In this document: positions 13,965-22,389 of the stretch, in pieces
How positions within the stretch are numbered: position 1 is the first letter of the stretch
How the letters are laid out: every line of letters begins with the position of its first letter
From: Pseudomonas sp. PSB18
GTDB lineage: Bacteria > Pseudomonadota > Gammaproteobacteria > Pseudomonadales > Pseudomonadaceae
Reading direction: 5' to 3'
DNA: 64,000 nucleotides
NCBI RefSeq assembly: GCF_014596565.1
Contig: NZ_NOIN01000004.1
Span: 248,001-312,000, forward strand
Translations under genes and position numbers: made by a program
Notes under the pieces: model-generated
Told to the model about the DNA's origin: nothing
Database searches by the model: none
What the model saw: the letters and a program-made list of their open reading frames with translations, nothing else

Positions 13965-15640
13965 ATTGGATAAAACTTGAGCAGATGTTGCTCAAGGCTC
14001 AGCCGGAGCGCGCAGTTGCAGTCGATCCGGTAATCAGTCATTCGCAACTGCGGGACGAGGCGCTGTGCCTGGCCGCAGGCCTGCACGCCCGCGGTGTAGA
14101 GCGCATGGCCGTGCACCTGGAAGACGCCGCCGACCTGGCCATCGCCCTGCTCGGTGCCTGGCGTGCCGGCGTGCGCGTCCTGCTTCCGGCCGACCTGCAG
14201 GCCCAGACCCGCCAGCGCTGGTCGGCCGAGGTCGACCTGTGGCTGACCGACCAGCCTGGCGACACCCATCCTGGCGACTTGCGACAGGCCCCCTTGGCGC
14301 CTGTCGAACTGGACCTCGACCAATGCTGGCTGAGCCTGTGTACCTCCGGCTCCAGCGGCGAGCCCAAGCGCATCGAGAAAAACCTGCGCCAGTTGAGCAA
14401 TGAGGTCCAGGCCCTGGAGCAGTTGTGGGGCGCCGAGCTGGGCCCGGCCTGCATCATTGGCAGCGTCGCCGCCCAGCATATCTACGGCCTGCTGTTCCGG
14501 GTCCTGTGGCCGCTGTGCGCCGGACGACCGTTCGTGCGCCGGCAATTGGCGTTTCCGGAAGACCTGCAACGCGCCAGCCGCGAGCACCCGGTCTTCGCCT
14601 GGGTCGCCAGCCCGGCGCTGCTCAAACGCATGGGCGACAACCTCGACTGGACGGCCCTGAGCAGCGTGCGTCGGGTGTTTTCCTCCGGCGGTGCCTTGCC
14701 GGCCGAGGCCGCCCAAAGCCTGCAGCAGCGCCTGGGTCAATGGCCGACGGAAATATTCGGCAGCTCGGAAACCGGCGGTATCGCCTGGCGCCGGGGTGCT
14801 GAACGGTGGCAGCCCTTTGCCGGCGTCGAGCTGAGCCAGGACAGCGACGGTGCCTTGCTGGTCGCTTCGCCTTATCTGCCTCCCGCCCATGTGGAACATA
14901 CCGCCGACGCCGCACGGATTGACGCCGATGGCCGCTTCGAACTGCTCGGACGCCTGGACCGCATCGTCAAGCTGGAAGAGAAGCGCATCTCCCTGCCGAT
15001 GCTGGAGCAGGCACTGATGGCCCACGACTGGGTGAGCGAAGCGCGGCTGGGGGTGGTGCGAGAGAATCGTGCTTCCCTCGGCGCCCTGCTGGTACTGAGC
15101 GAAAGCGGCCTCCATGCCTTGCGTAACCAGGGTCGTCGCGCCGTGACCGAAGCCTTGCGTCGCCACCTGAGCGGGCATTGCGAAACACTGGCCTTGCCAC
15201 GGCGCTGGCGCTGGCTGCGCCAGTTGCCGCTCAATGCCCAGGGCAAGCTGCCCCAGGCCGAGGTCGAAGCCCTGCTGGCGGCACCGCGTCCAAAGGCTCC
15301 CGACGTGCTGGAACAGGTCGAGACCGACGGCGAATGGAGCCTGCAACTGGTCGTGCCGCCGGACCTGGCGTACTTCAGCGGCCACTTTCCCACGGCCCCG
15401 GTGTTGCCCGGCGTGGTGCAGGTCGACTGGGCCCTGAGCCTGGGCCGACAACTGCTGGACCTGCCGCCGCGCTTCGTCGGGATGGAAGTGTTGAAGTTCC
15501 AGCAGCTGGTACGTCCCGGTGATGAAGTCCAGCTACACCTGCGCTTCGACCGCGAGCGCGGCAAGCTGTACTTCGCCTACCGCAATGATACGGCGGCGTG
15601 CTCCAGCGGGCGGATTGTACTGGGGGCCGCCCATGACTAA
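13961..15640 (+). CDS. Adenylating enzyme (acyl-CoA/ACP ligase-like) fused to hotdog dehydratase
   Basis: A 559-residue two-domain protein. Residues 1-450 are an AMP-binding enzyme: P-loop [12 protein letters not shown] (125-136), [25 protein letters not shown] (about 330-345) and the C-terminal lysine region [10 protein letters not shown] (about 424-433). It should activate an aryl carboxylic acid for loading on an ACP (ApeH-type). Residues from about 455 form a FabA/ApeI-like hotdog domain with [17 protein letters not shown] containing the expected His (about 475). In the E. coli-type locus these are separate genes; here one reading frame crosses both with no stop. The start overlaps the previous stop (ATGA). 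Confidence 0.85.
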   Translation: MNWIKLEQMLLKAQPERAVAVDPVISHSQLRDEALCLAAGLHARGVERMAVHLEDAADLAIALLGAWRAGVRVLLPADLQAQTRQRWSAEVDLWLTDQPGDTHPGDLRQAPLAPVELDLDQCWLSLCTSGSSGEPKRIEKNLRQLSNEVQALEQLWGAELGPACIIGSVAAQHIYGLLFRVLWPLCAGRPFVRRQLAFPEDLQRASREHPVFAWVASPALLKRMGDNLDWTALSSVRRVFSSGGALPAEAAQSLQQRLGQWPTEIFGSSETGGIAWRRGAERWQPFAGVELSQDSDGALLVASPYLPPAHVEHTADAARIDADGRFELLGRLDRIVKLEEKRISLPMLEQALMAHDWVSEARLGVVRENRASLGALLVLSESGLHALRNQGRRAVTEALRRHLSGHCETLALPRRWRWLRQLPLNAQGKLPQAEVEALLAAPRPKAPDVLEQVETDGEWSLQLVVPPDLAYFSGHFPTAPVLPGVVQVDWALSLGRQLLDLPPRFVGMEVLKFQQLVRPGDEVQLHLRFDRERGKLYFAYRNDTAACSSGRIVLGAAHD

Positions 15641-15652
15641 TGCTCACACCGT

Positions 15653-15786
15653 CCTGTGGCGAGGGGATTTATCCCCGCTCGAGTGCGAAGCACTCGCCAA
15701 CGAATTGTGGTGCTGCACAGGACTTGGGGTCGCTGCGCAACCCAGCGGGGCGGTGCGACGCTTCGCTGAATCCCCGCGCCACAAGG
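15653..15786. repeat. REP-type inverted repeat inside the aryl polyene operon
   Basis: CCTGTGGCGAGGGGATTTATC at the left end and GAATCCCCGCGCCACAAGG at the right end are inverted partners, with GCGGGG/CCCCGC inner pairing. It belongs to the same family as 9151-9283. It takes up most of the 167-bp gap between the adenylating enzyme and the glycosyltransferase, the largest gap within the 17-kb gene string up to the last ketosynthase. Confidence 0.7.
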
Positions 15787-15807
15787 GCTCGGTGGAAGGC
15801 AAAAGAC

Positions 15808-16542
15808 ATGCATAACCCCTGCGCCGTCATCCCCGTCTACAACCACGAAACCGCCATCTCGGCGGTGGTCCAGACATTGCTCGCCAATGGCCTGCCCTGC
15901 GTGTTGGTCGATGACGCCAGCAGCCCAGCCTGCGCGGCGGTGCTGGAGCGGCTGGCGGTGGATGAGCGGGTTCACCTGGTCAGGCTGGCGGTCAACCAGG
16001 GCAAGGGTGGCGCCGTCATGACCGGCCTGCGGGAAGCCGCGCGCCTGGGCTTCAGCCATGCCTTGCAGGTGGACGCCGATGGACAGCACGACCTCGGCGA
16101 CGTGAATACCTTCGTCGACCAGTCCCGACTGCACCCGGACGCGGTGATCTGCGGCTACCCACAGTACGACGCCAGCGTGCCGAAAGGTCGCCTGTACGCT
16201 CGCTACCTGACCCACGTCATGGTCTGGATCAACAGCCTGTCCCTGCAGATCCGCGATTCCATGTGCGGCTTTCGGGTTTACCCCCTGCCAGCGACCCTGG
16301 CGCTGATCAACTCGGCGAACATTGGCAAGCGCATGGATTTCGATTCGGACATCCTGGTGCGTCTGGCCTGGCGTAACCAGCCGATGTGCTGGCTGCGCAC
16401 CCGGGTCCACTACCCCCAGGACGGGGTTTCGCACTTCCGTCTGTTCCACGATAACGTGCTGATTTCCAGCATGCACACCCGCTTGTTCTTCGGCATGCTG
16501 GTACGTGCCCCCCTGATTCTCTGGCGACGGTGGCGGACATGA
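15808..16542 (+). CDS. Family 2 glycosyltransferase
   Basis: GT-A fold transferase of 244 residues. The nucleotide-sugar region is VIPVYNHE...VLVDDASSP (residues 8-40) and the metal-binding DXD is ALQVDADGQHD (Asp89, Asp91). The C-terminus is basic and may sit on the membrane. In many APE clusters one protein (ApeJ-type) joins a GT2 domain to an LpxL-like acyltransferase; here the two halves are separate genes that overlap as ATGA. The GT would glycosylate the polyene or its lipid anchor. The ATG at 15808 follows GGAAGG; upstream in-frame codons run through the REP and are rejected. Confidence 0.85.
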   Translation: MHNPCAVIPVYNHETAISAVVQTLLANGLPCVLVDDASSPACAAVLERLAVDERVHLVRLAVNQGKGGAVMTGLREAARLGFSHALQVDADGQHDLGDVNTFVDQSRLHPDAVICGYPQYDASVPKGRLYARYLTHVMVWINSLSLQIRDSMCGFRVYPLPATLALINSANIGKRMDFDSDILVRLAWRNQPMCWLRTRVHYPQDGVSHFRLFHDNVLISSMHTRLFFGMLVRAPLILWRRWRT

Positions 16543-17483
16543 GTCTCCAGGCAGATAAGACCCATTGGGCCGATCGTCAGGAGCGCGGCAGTTTCTGGCT
16601 GATGAAACTCACGGCGTTCGCTGCCAAAGTATTGGGCCGTCGCCTGCTGAGCCCGGTGCTGTACGGCATCGTCCTGTACTTCTTCATTTTCGGTCGCAGC
16701 GCTCGCCAGGCAGCCTGGCAATATCAACGGCGACTGGCCGACTGGAGCGGTCGCATCGAGTTGCGCCCCACCCATGGCAAAGTCTTCGGGCAGTTCATGG
16801 CGTTTGCCGACTCGTTGCTGGACAAGCTCGACGTGTGGAACGGCAAGCTGAGCATCGACCAGATCGAAATCGTCGATACCGCACTGCTGCGCAATCACCT
16901 GCGTGGCGCTCGCGGGCAGATGCTGGTAGGGGCGCACCTGGGCAATCTGGAAATGTGCCGAGCCCTGGCCGAACTGGGCGAAAAGGTCACCATGAACGTG
17001 CTGGTGCACACCAAGCACGCCGAACAATTCAATCGCCTGCTGGGCGAAGCCGGTGCCACGCACCTGCGGCTGATCCAGGTCAGCGAGCTGGATCCGGCGG
17101 TGATGCTGCAACTGAGCGAGCGCCTGGAGCGCGGCGAGTGGCTGGCGATTGCCGGCGACCGCGTCCCGCTGCACGGCGGGCGCAGCGTAACCGTGGACTT
17201 CATGGGCCACCCGGCCGCTTTCCCCCAAGGGCCGTGGTTGCTGGCCGGCCTGCTGAAATGCCCGGTCAACCTGCTGATGTGCCTCAAGCACGAGGGGCGC
17301 TATCGCGTCACCCTCGAGCCCTTCGCCGATGCCGTGGTGTGGAAACGCACCGAACGCGAGCACGTGATCGCCCACTGGGCCGGTCGTTACGCAGAGCGCC
17401 TGGCGCAGTACTGCCTCCAGGCCCCCCAACAGTGGTTCAACTTTTACCCTTTCTGGAAGACCGATGACGATGCCCACTCTTGA
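16539..17483 (+). CDS. LpxL/HtrB-like acyltransferase
   Basis: A 314-residue member of the lipid A acyltransferase superfamily. An N-terminal hydrophobic anchor (about residues 25-50) is followed by the HX4E catalytic motif VGAHLGNLEMCRA (His133, Glu138) and a late block GDRVPLHGGRSVTVDFMGHP typical of LpxL/M relatives. It probably adds a fatty acyl chain to the glycosylated aryl-polyene precursor rather than to lipid A, judged from its place between the GT2 and ammonia lyase genes. Start ATG at 16539 overlaps the GT2 stop; the end overlaps the next gene by 20 bases. Confidence 0.85.
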   Translation: MSLQADKTHWADRQERGSFWLMKLTAFAAKVLGRRLLSPVLYGIVLYFFIFGRSARQAAWQYQRRLADWSGRIELRPTHGKVFGQFMAFADSLLDKLDVWNGKLSIDQIEIVDTALLRNHLRGARGQMLVGAHLGNLEMCRALAELGEKVTMNVLVHTKHAEQFNRLLGEAGATHLRLIQVSELDPAVMLQLSERLERGEWLAIAGDRVPLHGGRSVTVDFMGHPAAFPQGPWLLAGLLKCPVNLLMCLKHEGRYRVTLEPFADAVVWKRTEREHVIAHWAGRYAERLAQYCLQAPQQWFNFYPFWKTDDDAHS

Positions 17484-19008
17484 GCCGGTAACCTTCGGCG
17501 AACGCCCCCTGCGCATCGAAGACGTGCTGGCCCTGGCCAACCGTCAGGCGCCGACACAGTTGCAGGATGATCCGGCGTTTCGCCAGCGCATCGCCAAGGG
17601 TGCGCAATTTCTCGACTCCCTGTTGGACAAGGAAGGGGTGATCTACGGCGTGACCACCGGTTACGGCGATTCCTGCGTGGTTGCCGTGCCGTTGCAGCAC
17701 GTCGAAGCCCTGCCGCGCCACCTGTATACCTTCCATGGCTGCGGTCTGGGCAAACTGCTGGATGCCCAGGCCACCCGCTCGGTGCTGGCCGCGCGCTTGC
17801 AGTCGCTGTGCCACGGCGTCTCCGGGGTCCGGGTTGAATTGCTGGAGCGCCTCCAGGCCTTTCTCGAACACGACATCCTGCCGCTGATTCCGGAAGAAGG
17901 TTCGGTGGGCGCCAGCGGCGACCTGACGCCGCTGTCCTATGTGGCCGCGACACTCTCCGGTGAACGTGAAGTCATGTACCGTGGCGAACGCCGGCTGGCC
18001 GCCGATGTACACCGCGAACTGGGCTGGACACCGCTGGTGCTGCGGCCCAAGGAAGCACTGGCCCTGATGAACGGCACCGCCGTGATGACCGGCCTCGCCT
18101 GCCTGGCCTTCGCCCGGGCCGACTACCTGCTGCAACTGGCGACCCGCATCACCGCGCTGAACGTCGTCGCCTTGCAAGGCAACCCCGAGCACTTCGACGA
18201 GCGCCTGTTCGCCGCCAAGCCACACCCGGGGCAGATGCAGGTCGCCGCGTGGTTGCGCAAGGACCTGGCGATCGACGCGCCGACCGCACCGCTGCATCGC
18301 CTGCAGGATCGCTATTCCCTGCGCTGCGCGCCCCATGTGCTCGGCGTGCTGGCCGACAGCCTGAGCTGGCTGCGCGCGTTCATCGAGACCGAACTCAACA
18401 GCGCCAACGACAACCCGATCATCGACGCCGAAGCCGAGCGGGTGCTGCACGGCGGGCATTTCTACGGTGGGCACATCGCCTTCGCCATGGACAGCCTGAA
18501 GAACCTGGTGGCCAACGTCGCCGACCTGCTCGACCGGCAACTCGCCCTACTGGTGGACGAGCGCTACAACCATGGCCTGCCGAGCAACCTGTCCGGCGCC
18601 AGCGCCGAGCGTGCGATGCTCAACCATGGTTTCAAGGCCGTGCAGATCGGCGCCAGCGCGTGGACCGCAGAAGCCCTGAAAAACACAATGCCGGCCAGCG
18701 TGTTCTCGCGCTCCACCGAGTGCCACAACCAGGACAAGGTCAGCATGGGTACCATCGCCGCCCGGGATGCGATCCGCGTGCTGGAGCTGACCGAACAGGT
18801 CGCCGCCGCGACGCTGCTGGCGGCCAACCAGGGCGTGTGGCTGCGCAGCCGTGCCGAGGACGCGCGACCGCTGCCACCGGCCCTGGCCGCCATGCACGAA
18901 CAACTGGCGGGGGATTTCCCGCCGGTCATCGAAGACCGCGCCCTGGAAGCCGAACTGCGCCTGTGCCTGCAACGCATCGCCGAGCAACACTGGAGGCTGC
19001 ATGCGTAG
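17464..19008 (+). CDS. Aromatic amino acid ammonia lyase (HAL/PAL/TAL family)
   Basis: MIO-dependent lyase of 514 residues, close to family length. The Ala-Ser-Gly triad that cyclises to the MIO cofactor is GSVGASGDLTPLSY (150-152), the catalytic Tyr is in IYGVTTGYG (Tyr61), and ELNSANDNPII and SECHNQDKVS-like segments (here STECHNQDKVSMG) complete the active site. It should deaminate Tyr or Phe to coumarate or cinnamate as polyene starter; histidine is less likely since no hut genes are near. The residues at the substrate-selectivity site appear to be Phe90-His91 (YTFHGCGLG), unlike the usual SH (His), FL (Phe) or HL (Tyr) pairs. It overlaps both neighbours. Confidence 0.88.
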   Translation: MTMPTLEPVTFGERPLRIEDVLALANRQAPTQLQDDPAFRQRIAKGAQFLDSLLDKEGVIYGVTTGYGDSCVVAVPLQHVEALPRHLYTFHGCGLGKLLDAQATRSVLAARLQSLCHGVSGVRVELLERLQAFLEHDILPLIPEEGSVGASGDLTPLSYVAATLSGEREVMYRGERRLAADVHRELGWTPLVLRPKEALALMNGTAVMTGLACLAFARADYLLQLATRITALNVVALQGNPEHFDERLFAAKPHPGQMQVAAWLRKDLAIDAPTAPLHRLQDRYSLRCAPHVLGVLADSLSWLRAFIETELNSANDNPIIDAEAERVLHGGHFYGGHIAFAMDSLKNLVANVADLLDRQLALLVDERYNHGLPSNLSGASAERAMLNHGFKAVQIGASAWTAEALKNTMPASVFSRSTECHNQDKVSMGTIAARDAIRVLELTEQVAAATLLAANQGVWLRSRAEDARPLPPALAAMHEQLAGDFPPVIEDRALEAELRLCLQRIAEQHWRLHA

Positions 19009-19426
19009 CCAGGGCGTGCTGCATGTCGAGACGCAGATTGTCGTGCCGTTTTTCGATGTCGATTCGATGCATGTGGTCTGGCACGGCCACTACGTCAAAT
19101 ACCTGGAAATGGCCCGCTGCGCCTTGCTCGACCAGATCGGCCACAACTACAACGACATGCTCGCCGCCGGGTACGCATGGCCCGTGATCGACCTGCAACT
19201 GCGCTACGTGCGCAGCGCGGTGTTCGGCCAGGCCCTGACCGTGCGTGCCAGCCTGGTGGAGTGGGAGAACCGGTTGAAGATCAACTACCTGATCAGCGAC
19301 ACCCTCACTGGCGAACGCCTGACCCGCGCCAGTTCGGTGCAGGTGGCCGTGGACATCACGACTCGCGAGATGCTGCTGGCCTCGCCCCGGGTGTTTATCG
19401 ACGCCGTCGAAAGGAAACTGTCATGA
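19001..19426 (+). CDS. 4HBT-like acyl thioesterase
   Basis: Single hotdog domain of 141 residues with the 4-hydroxybenzoyl-CoA thioesterase motif PFFDVDSMHVVWHGHYVKYL (residues 17-36). It should hydrolyse or transfer the finished polyene acyl chain from its ACP, or clear stalled chains (ApeK-type editing). The ATG at 19001 lies within the last codons of the ammonia lyase gene, and the stop overlaps the start of the LolA-like gene. Upstream in-frame sequence to 18851 is out-of-frame shadow of the lyase and was not included. Confidence 0.87.
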   Translation: MRSQGVLHVETQIVVPFFDVDSMHVVWHGHYVKYLEMARCALLDQIGHNYNDMLAAGYAWPVIDLQLRYVRSAVFGQALTVRASLVEWENRLKINYLISDTLTGERLTRASSVQVAVDITTREMLLASPRVFIDAVERKLS

Positions 19427-20016
19427 AACGCCTGTCCCTCTGGTGCTTACTGTGCTGCCTGTCGCCCCTGGCCCAGGCCTTCGACTTGCAACAACTGAGC
19501 GAACAGCTGGCCCGCCCGGATGTCATCCACGGCCAGTTCATCCAGGAAAAACACCTGCGCGCCCTGCCCCAACCGCTCGTCAGCAAAGGCCATTTCGTTC
19601 TGGCGAAAAAACAAGGCCTGCTGTGGCTGCTGCAGACGCCGCTGCAACAGGATTACCGGATTACCGCCCAGGGCATCGCTCGAAGGGACGGCAACGCCTG
19701 GCAAATGCTGCCGAACAAGAGCGCCGGCGCCGAGCAGAACCGGCTGTTCCTGGCCGTCTTGCAGGGTGACAGCAGTGGCCTGCTGCGGGATTTCGAGCTG
19801 AGCCTGTCGGGCGAACCGCAGCAGTGGAAGTTGACCCTGACCCCGCGCTCGGTGTTGCTCAAACAGGTGTTCAACCAGATCAACATTGACGGCGGCGAAC
19901 TGGTACAGCGCATCGAGCTGCTGGAAACCCAGGGCGACAGCACGGTGCTGCGCATGCAGGACAGTGTCGCCACGCAACCCTTGAGCGAAACGGAGCAACA
20001 TGACTTTGCCGAGTGA
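19423..20016 (+). CDS. LolA-like outer membrane lipid carrier protein
   Basis: A 197-residue periplasmic protein. The clear signal peptide MKRLSLWCLLCCLSPLAQA is followed by a LolA-type beta-sheet domain with FIQEKHLRALPQPLVSKGHF, LLWLLQTPLQQDYRIT and related strands. LolA carries lipoproteins between membranes; this paralogue (ApeL-type) is thought to move the aryl polyene lipid across the periplasm together with the MMPL exporter that follows. The ATG at 19423 overlaps the thioesterase stop (ATGA type). The identification rests on fold pattern plus cluster position. Confidence 0.82.
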   Translation: MKRLSLWCLLCCLSPLAQAFDLQQLSEQLARPDVIHGQFIQEKHLRALPQPLVSKGHFVLAKKQGLLWLLQTPLQQDYRITAQGIARRDGNAWQMLPNKSAGAEQNRLFLAVLQGDSSGLLRDFELSLSGEPQQWKLTLTPRSVLLKQVFNQINIDGGELVQRIELLETQGDSTVLRMQDSVATQPLSETEQHDFAE

Positions 20017-22339
20017 ACGGAGGTTGCCACGGCTGTTCCTGATACTGCTGCTGGCAGTGCTGGCGCTCGCCGGTTGGCAATGGCGCAATGGTGCGCCTCT
20101 GTCGGTCAATCTCATGGAACTGGTGCCGGGCACGTCCCCCGATGCCCTGGAGCTTATCGCTGAACAACGCATGCAGGAGCCGCTGAATCGCGAGGTGTTG
20201 GTACTGGTCGGTCATGCCGACCGTCAGCAAGCCATCGCCCTGGCGCAAACCCTTGGCGAGCAATGGCAGGCCAGTGGTCTGTTCGACAAGGTCCAGTGGA
20301 CGCTGCAAGCCGATTTGCCGGCGCTGCGCACGCAACTGCTGAACGGACGACTGGCGATGCTCTCGGCCGCGGACCGTCAGCAATTGATCGAGCAGCCCCA
20401 GGCATTCATCCAGCAGCGGGTGCAGGCGCTGTTCGACCCGTTCAGCGGCTTCAGCCTGGTACCGAGCCAGGACGACTGGCTGGGCCTGACCGGGCGCATC
20501 CAGAACAGCCAGCCCCAACGCGGCGCCATACAGCTGGATGTGGGCAGCGGTGCCTTGATCGCCGACGCCGATGGCAAAAGCTGGGTGATGCTACGGGCCC
20601 GCACCCAAGGCAACGCCTTCGACATGAACCTGCCGCTGCAAGTGGCCGATCTGCTGCAACACAGCCGCGACCAGGCAGGCCTGGCCCAGGGGCAACTGTT
20701 GGCGGCCAGCGGCTTGCTGTACGCCGCCAGCGGCCAGCAACAGGCATCAAAGGAAATCACCTGGGTCGGCGGTGGCGCGACAGTGGGTATTCTGTTGCTG
20801 CTGTTGCTGGCCTTCCGACGCCTGCGGGTATGGCTGGCGTTCATGCCGGTGCTGGTCGGCATGCTGTTCGGCGCGGTGGCCTGCGTGGCGCTGTTCGGGC
20901 GCATGCATGTCATGACCCTGGTGCTGGGTTCGAGCCTGATCGGCGTGGCGGTGGACTATCCGCTGCACTACCTGTCAAAGAGCTGGAGCCTCAAGCCGTG
21001 GCACAGCTGGCCGGCCCTGCGCCTGACCCTGCCGGGGCTGAGCCTGAGCCTGGCGACCACCTGCATCGGCTATCTGGCCCTGGCCTGGACGCCCTTCCCG
21101 GCCCTGACCCAGATCGCGGTATTTTCCGCCGCCGGGCTGGTCGGCGCCTACCTGACGGCAGTCTGCCTGCTGCCGGCGCTGCTCAAGGGCACGGACCTGC
21201 GCCCTGCCCAATGGCCGCTGCGCTTCTGCGAGCAGTTGCTCAAAGCCCGCGAAGCACTGCTGGCGCGGGTTCCCACGCCGATCCTGCTGGCATTGCTGCT
21301 GATCTTCTGCGCCGGAGGGCTTTGGCACCTGAGCACGAAGAACGACATCCGCCAGTGGATCGGCACGCCCCAGCACCTGACCGACGAGGCCCGCGACATC
21401 GCCCGTATCACCGGTTTCCAGCCCACCAGCCAGTTCTTCCTGATTCGCGCCGACAATCAATCCCAACTGCTTGAACGCCAGACCGCCCTCAACGAGCGGC
21501 TGGACCAGTTGGTCGGCCTGGAAAAACTCCAGGGCTACCTGTCGCTGAACCAACTGGTCAGCCCGCCGGCCGAGCAGCAGAAAGTCCGTGAGGCCCTGGC
21601 CCGACTCCCGGCGTTCTGGCAACCGCTGCTGGACCTGGGCGTGCCGGTCGCCGCCTTGCAGGCAGAGCTGGCCCGATTGCAAACCTTGCCGGTGGAAGAC
21701 ATCGATGCCGCGCTGTCCGGTCCGTTGGCCGAACCGTACCGCACCCTCTGGCTCGGCCCGACCGCGCAAGGCGTGGCCGCGACGATCAGTTTGCAAGGCT
21801 TGAACAATGCCGCATTGCTGCGATTGCAGGCGGTGGATTTGCCCGGCGTGCAATTGGTGGATCGCCTGGGCGATCTGAACCAGGTGTTCGCCGCCACGCA
21901 GATCAGCGCCGCCGAGCTGAAGCTCGCTTCCTGCGTGCTGATCGTGCTGGTGTTGGTCTGGCCGTTCGGCGTCAGGGCAGCTCTGCGCATCGTCGCCCTG
22001 CCGCTGCTCGCTGCGCTGTGCAGCCTGGCGAGCCTGGGCTGGCTGGGGCAGCCGTTGACCCTGTTCAGCCTGTTCGGGCTGTTGCTGGTGACGGCCATCG
22101 GCGTCGATTACGCGATCCTGATGCGCGAGCAGATCGGCGGTGCCGCCGTGAGCCTGCTGGGGACCCTGCTCGCGGCGGTCACCACCTGGCTGTCGTTCGG
22201 CCTGCTGGCGCTTTCCAGTACGCCGGCAGTGAGTAATTTCGGCCTGGCGGTGAGCCTGGGGCTGGCGTTCAGCTTCATGCTGGCGCCATGGGCCGGGCGC
22301 CAGACGCATGCAACGCCCGCGCTGGAACCCGCCCAATGA
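20000..22339 (+). CDS. MMPL/RND-superfamily exporter of the aryl polyene lipid
   Basis: Inner-membrane transporter of 779 residues with about 12 helices in two halves. The first membrane helix (about 10-27) precedes a periplasmic domain of roughly 220 residues, then a block of helices containing SLIGVAVDYPLHYLSKSW. The second half repeats the layout and has LLLVTAIGVDYAILMREQIG, the paired Asp-Tyr signature of MMPL proteins that carries the proton path. It probably lifts the polyene conjugate from the inner membrane to the LolA-like protein encoded just upstream, whose gene it overlaps by 17 bases (ApeM-type). The start ATG at 20000 is in good agreement with homologues. Confidence 0.88.
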   Translation: MTLPSERRLPRLFLILLLAVLALAGWQWRNGAPLSVNLMELVPGTSPDALELIAEQRMQEPLNREVLVLVGHADRQQAIALAQTLGEQWQASGLFDKVQWTLQADLPALRTQLLNGRLAMLSAADRQQLIEQPQAFIQQRVQALFDPFSGFSLVPSQDDWLGLTGRIQNSQPQRGAIQLDVGSGALIADADGKSWVMLRARTQGNAFDMNLPLQVADLLQHSRDQAGLAQGQLLAASGLLYAASGQQQASKEITWVGGGATVGILLLLLLAFRRLRVWLAFMPVLVGMLFGAVACVALFGRMHVMTLVLGSSLIGVAVDYPLHYLSKSWSLKPWHSWPALRLTLPGLSLSLATTCIGYLALAWTPFPALTQIAVFSAAGLVGAYLTAVCLLPALLKGTDLRPAQWPLRFCEQLLKAREALLARVPTPILLALLLIFCAGGLWHLSTKNDIRQWIGTPQHLTDEARDIARITGFQPTSQFFLIRADNQSQLLERQTALNERLDQLVGLEKLQGYLSLNQLVSPPAEQQKVREALARLPAFWQPLLDLGVPVAALQAELARLQTLPVEDIDAALSGPLAEPYRTLWLGPTAQGVAATISLQGLNNAALLRLQAVDLPGVQLVDRLGDLNQVFAATQISAAELKLASCVLIVLVLVWPFGVRAALRIVALPLLAALCSLASLGWLGQPLTLFSLFGLLLVTAIGVDYAILMREQIGGAAVSLLGTLLAAVTTWLSFGLLALSSTPAVSNFGLAVSLGLAFSFMLAPWAGRQTHATPALEPAQ

Positions 22340-22389
22340 CGATTACCCACACTCTCACTCGAACATCGCTGCCTGGGCAAGGAGTCCAA

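Noticed and set aside
13895..15451. 518-codon frame on the - strand
   Set aside because: Antisense to the adenylating-dehydratase fusion gene, which has clear motifs.
17464..19008. Histidine ammonia-lyase of histidine degradation (hutH)
   Set aside because: No hutU, hutI, hutG or hutC is near, the gene overlaps pigment genes on both sides, and the selectivity pair is not the Ser-His of histidine enzymes.
20975..22336. 453-codon frame on the - strand
   Set aside because: Antisense to the MMPL exporter gene; Gln/Arg-rich shadow.
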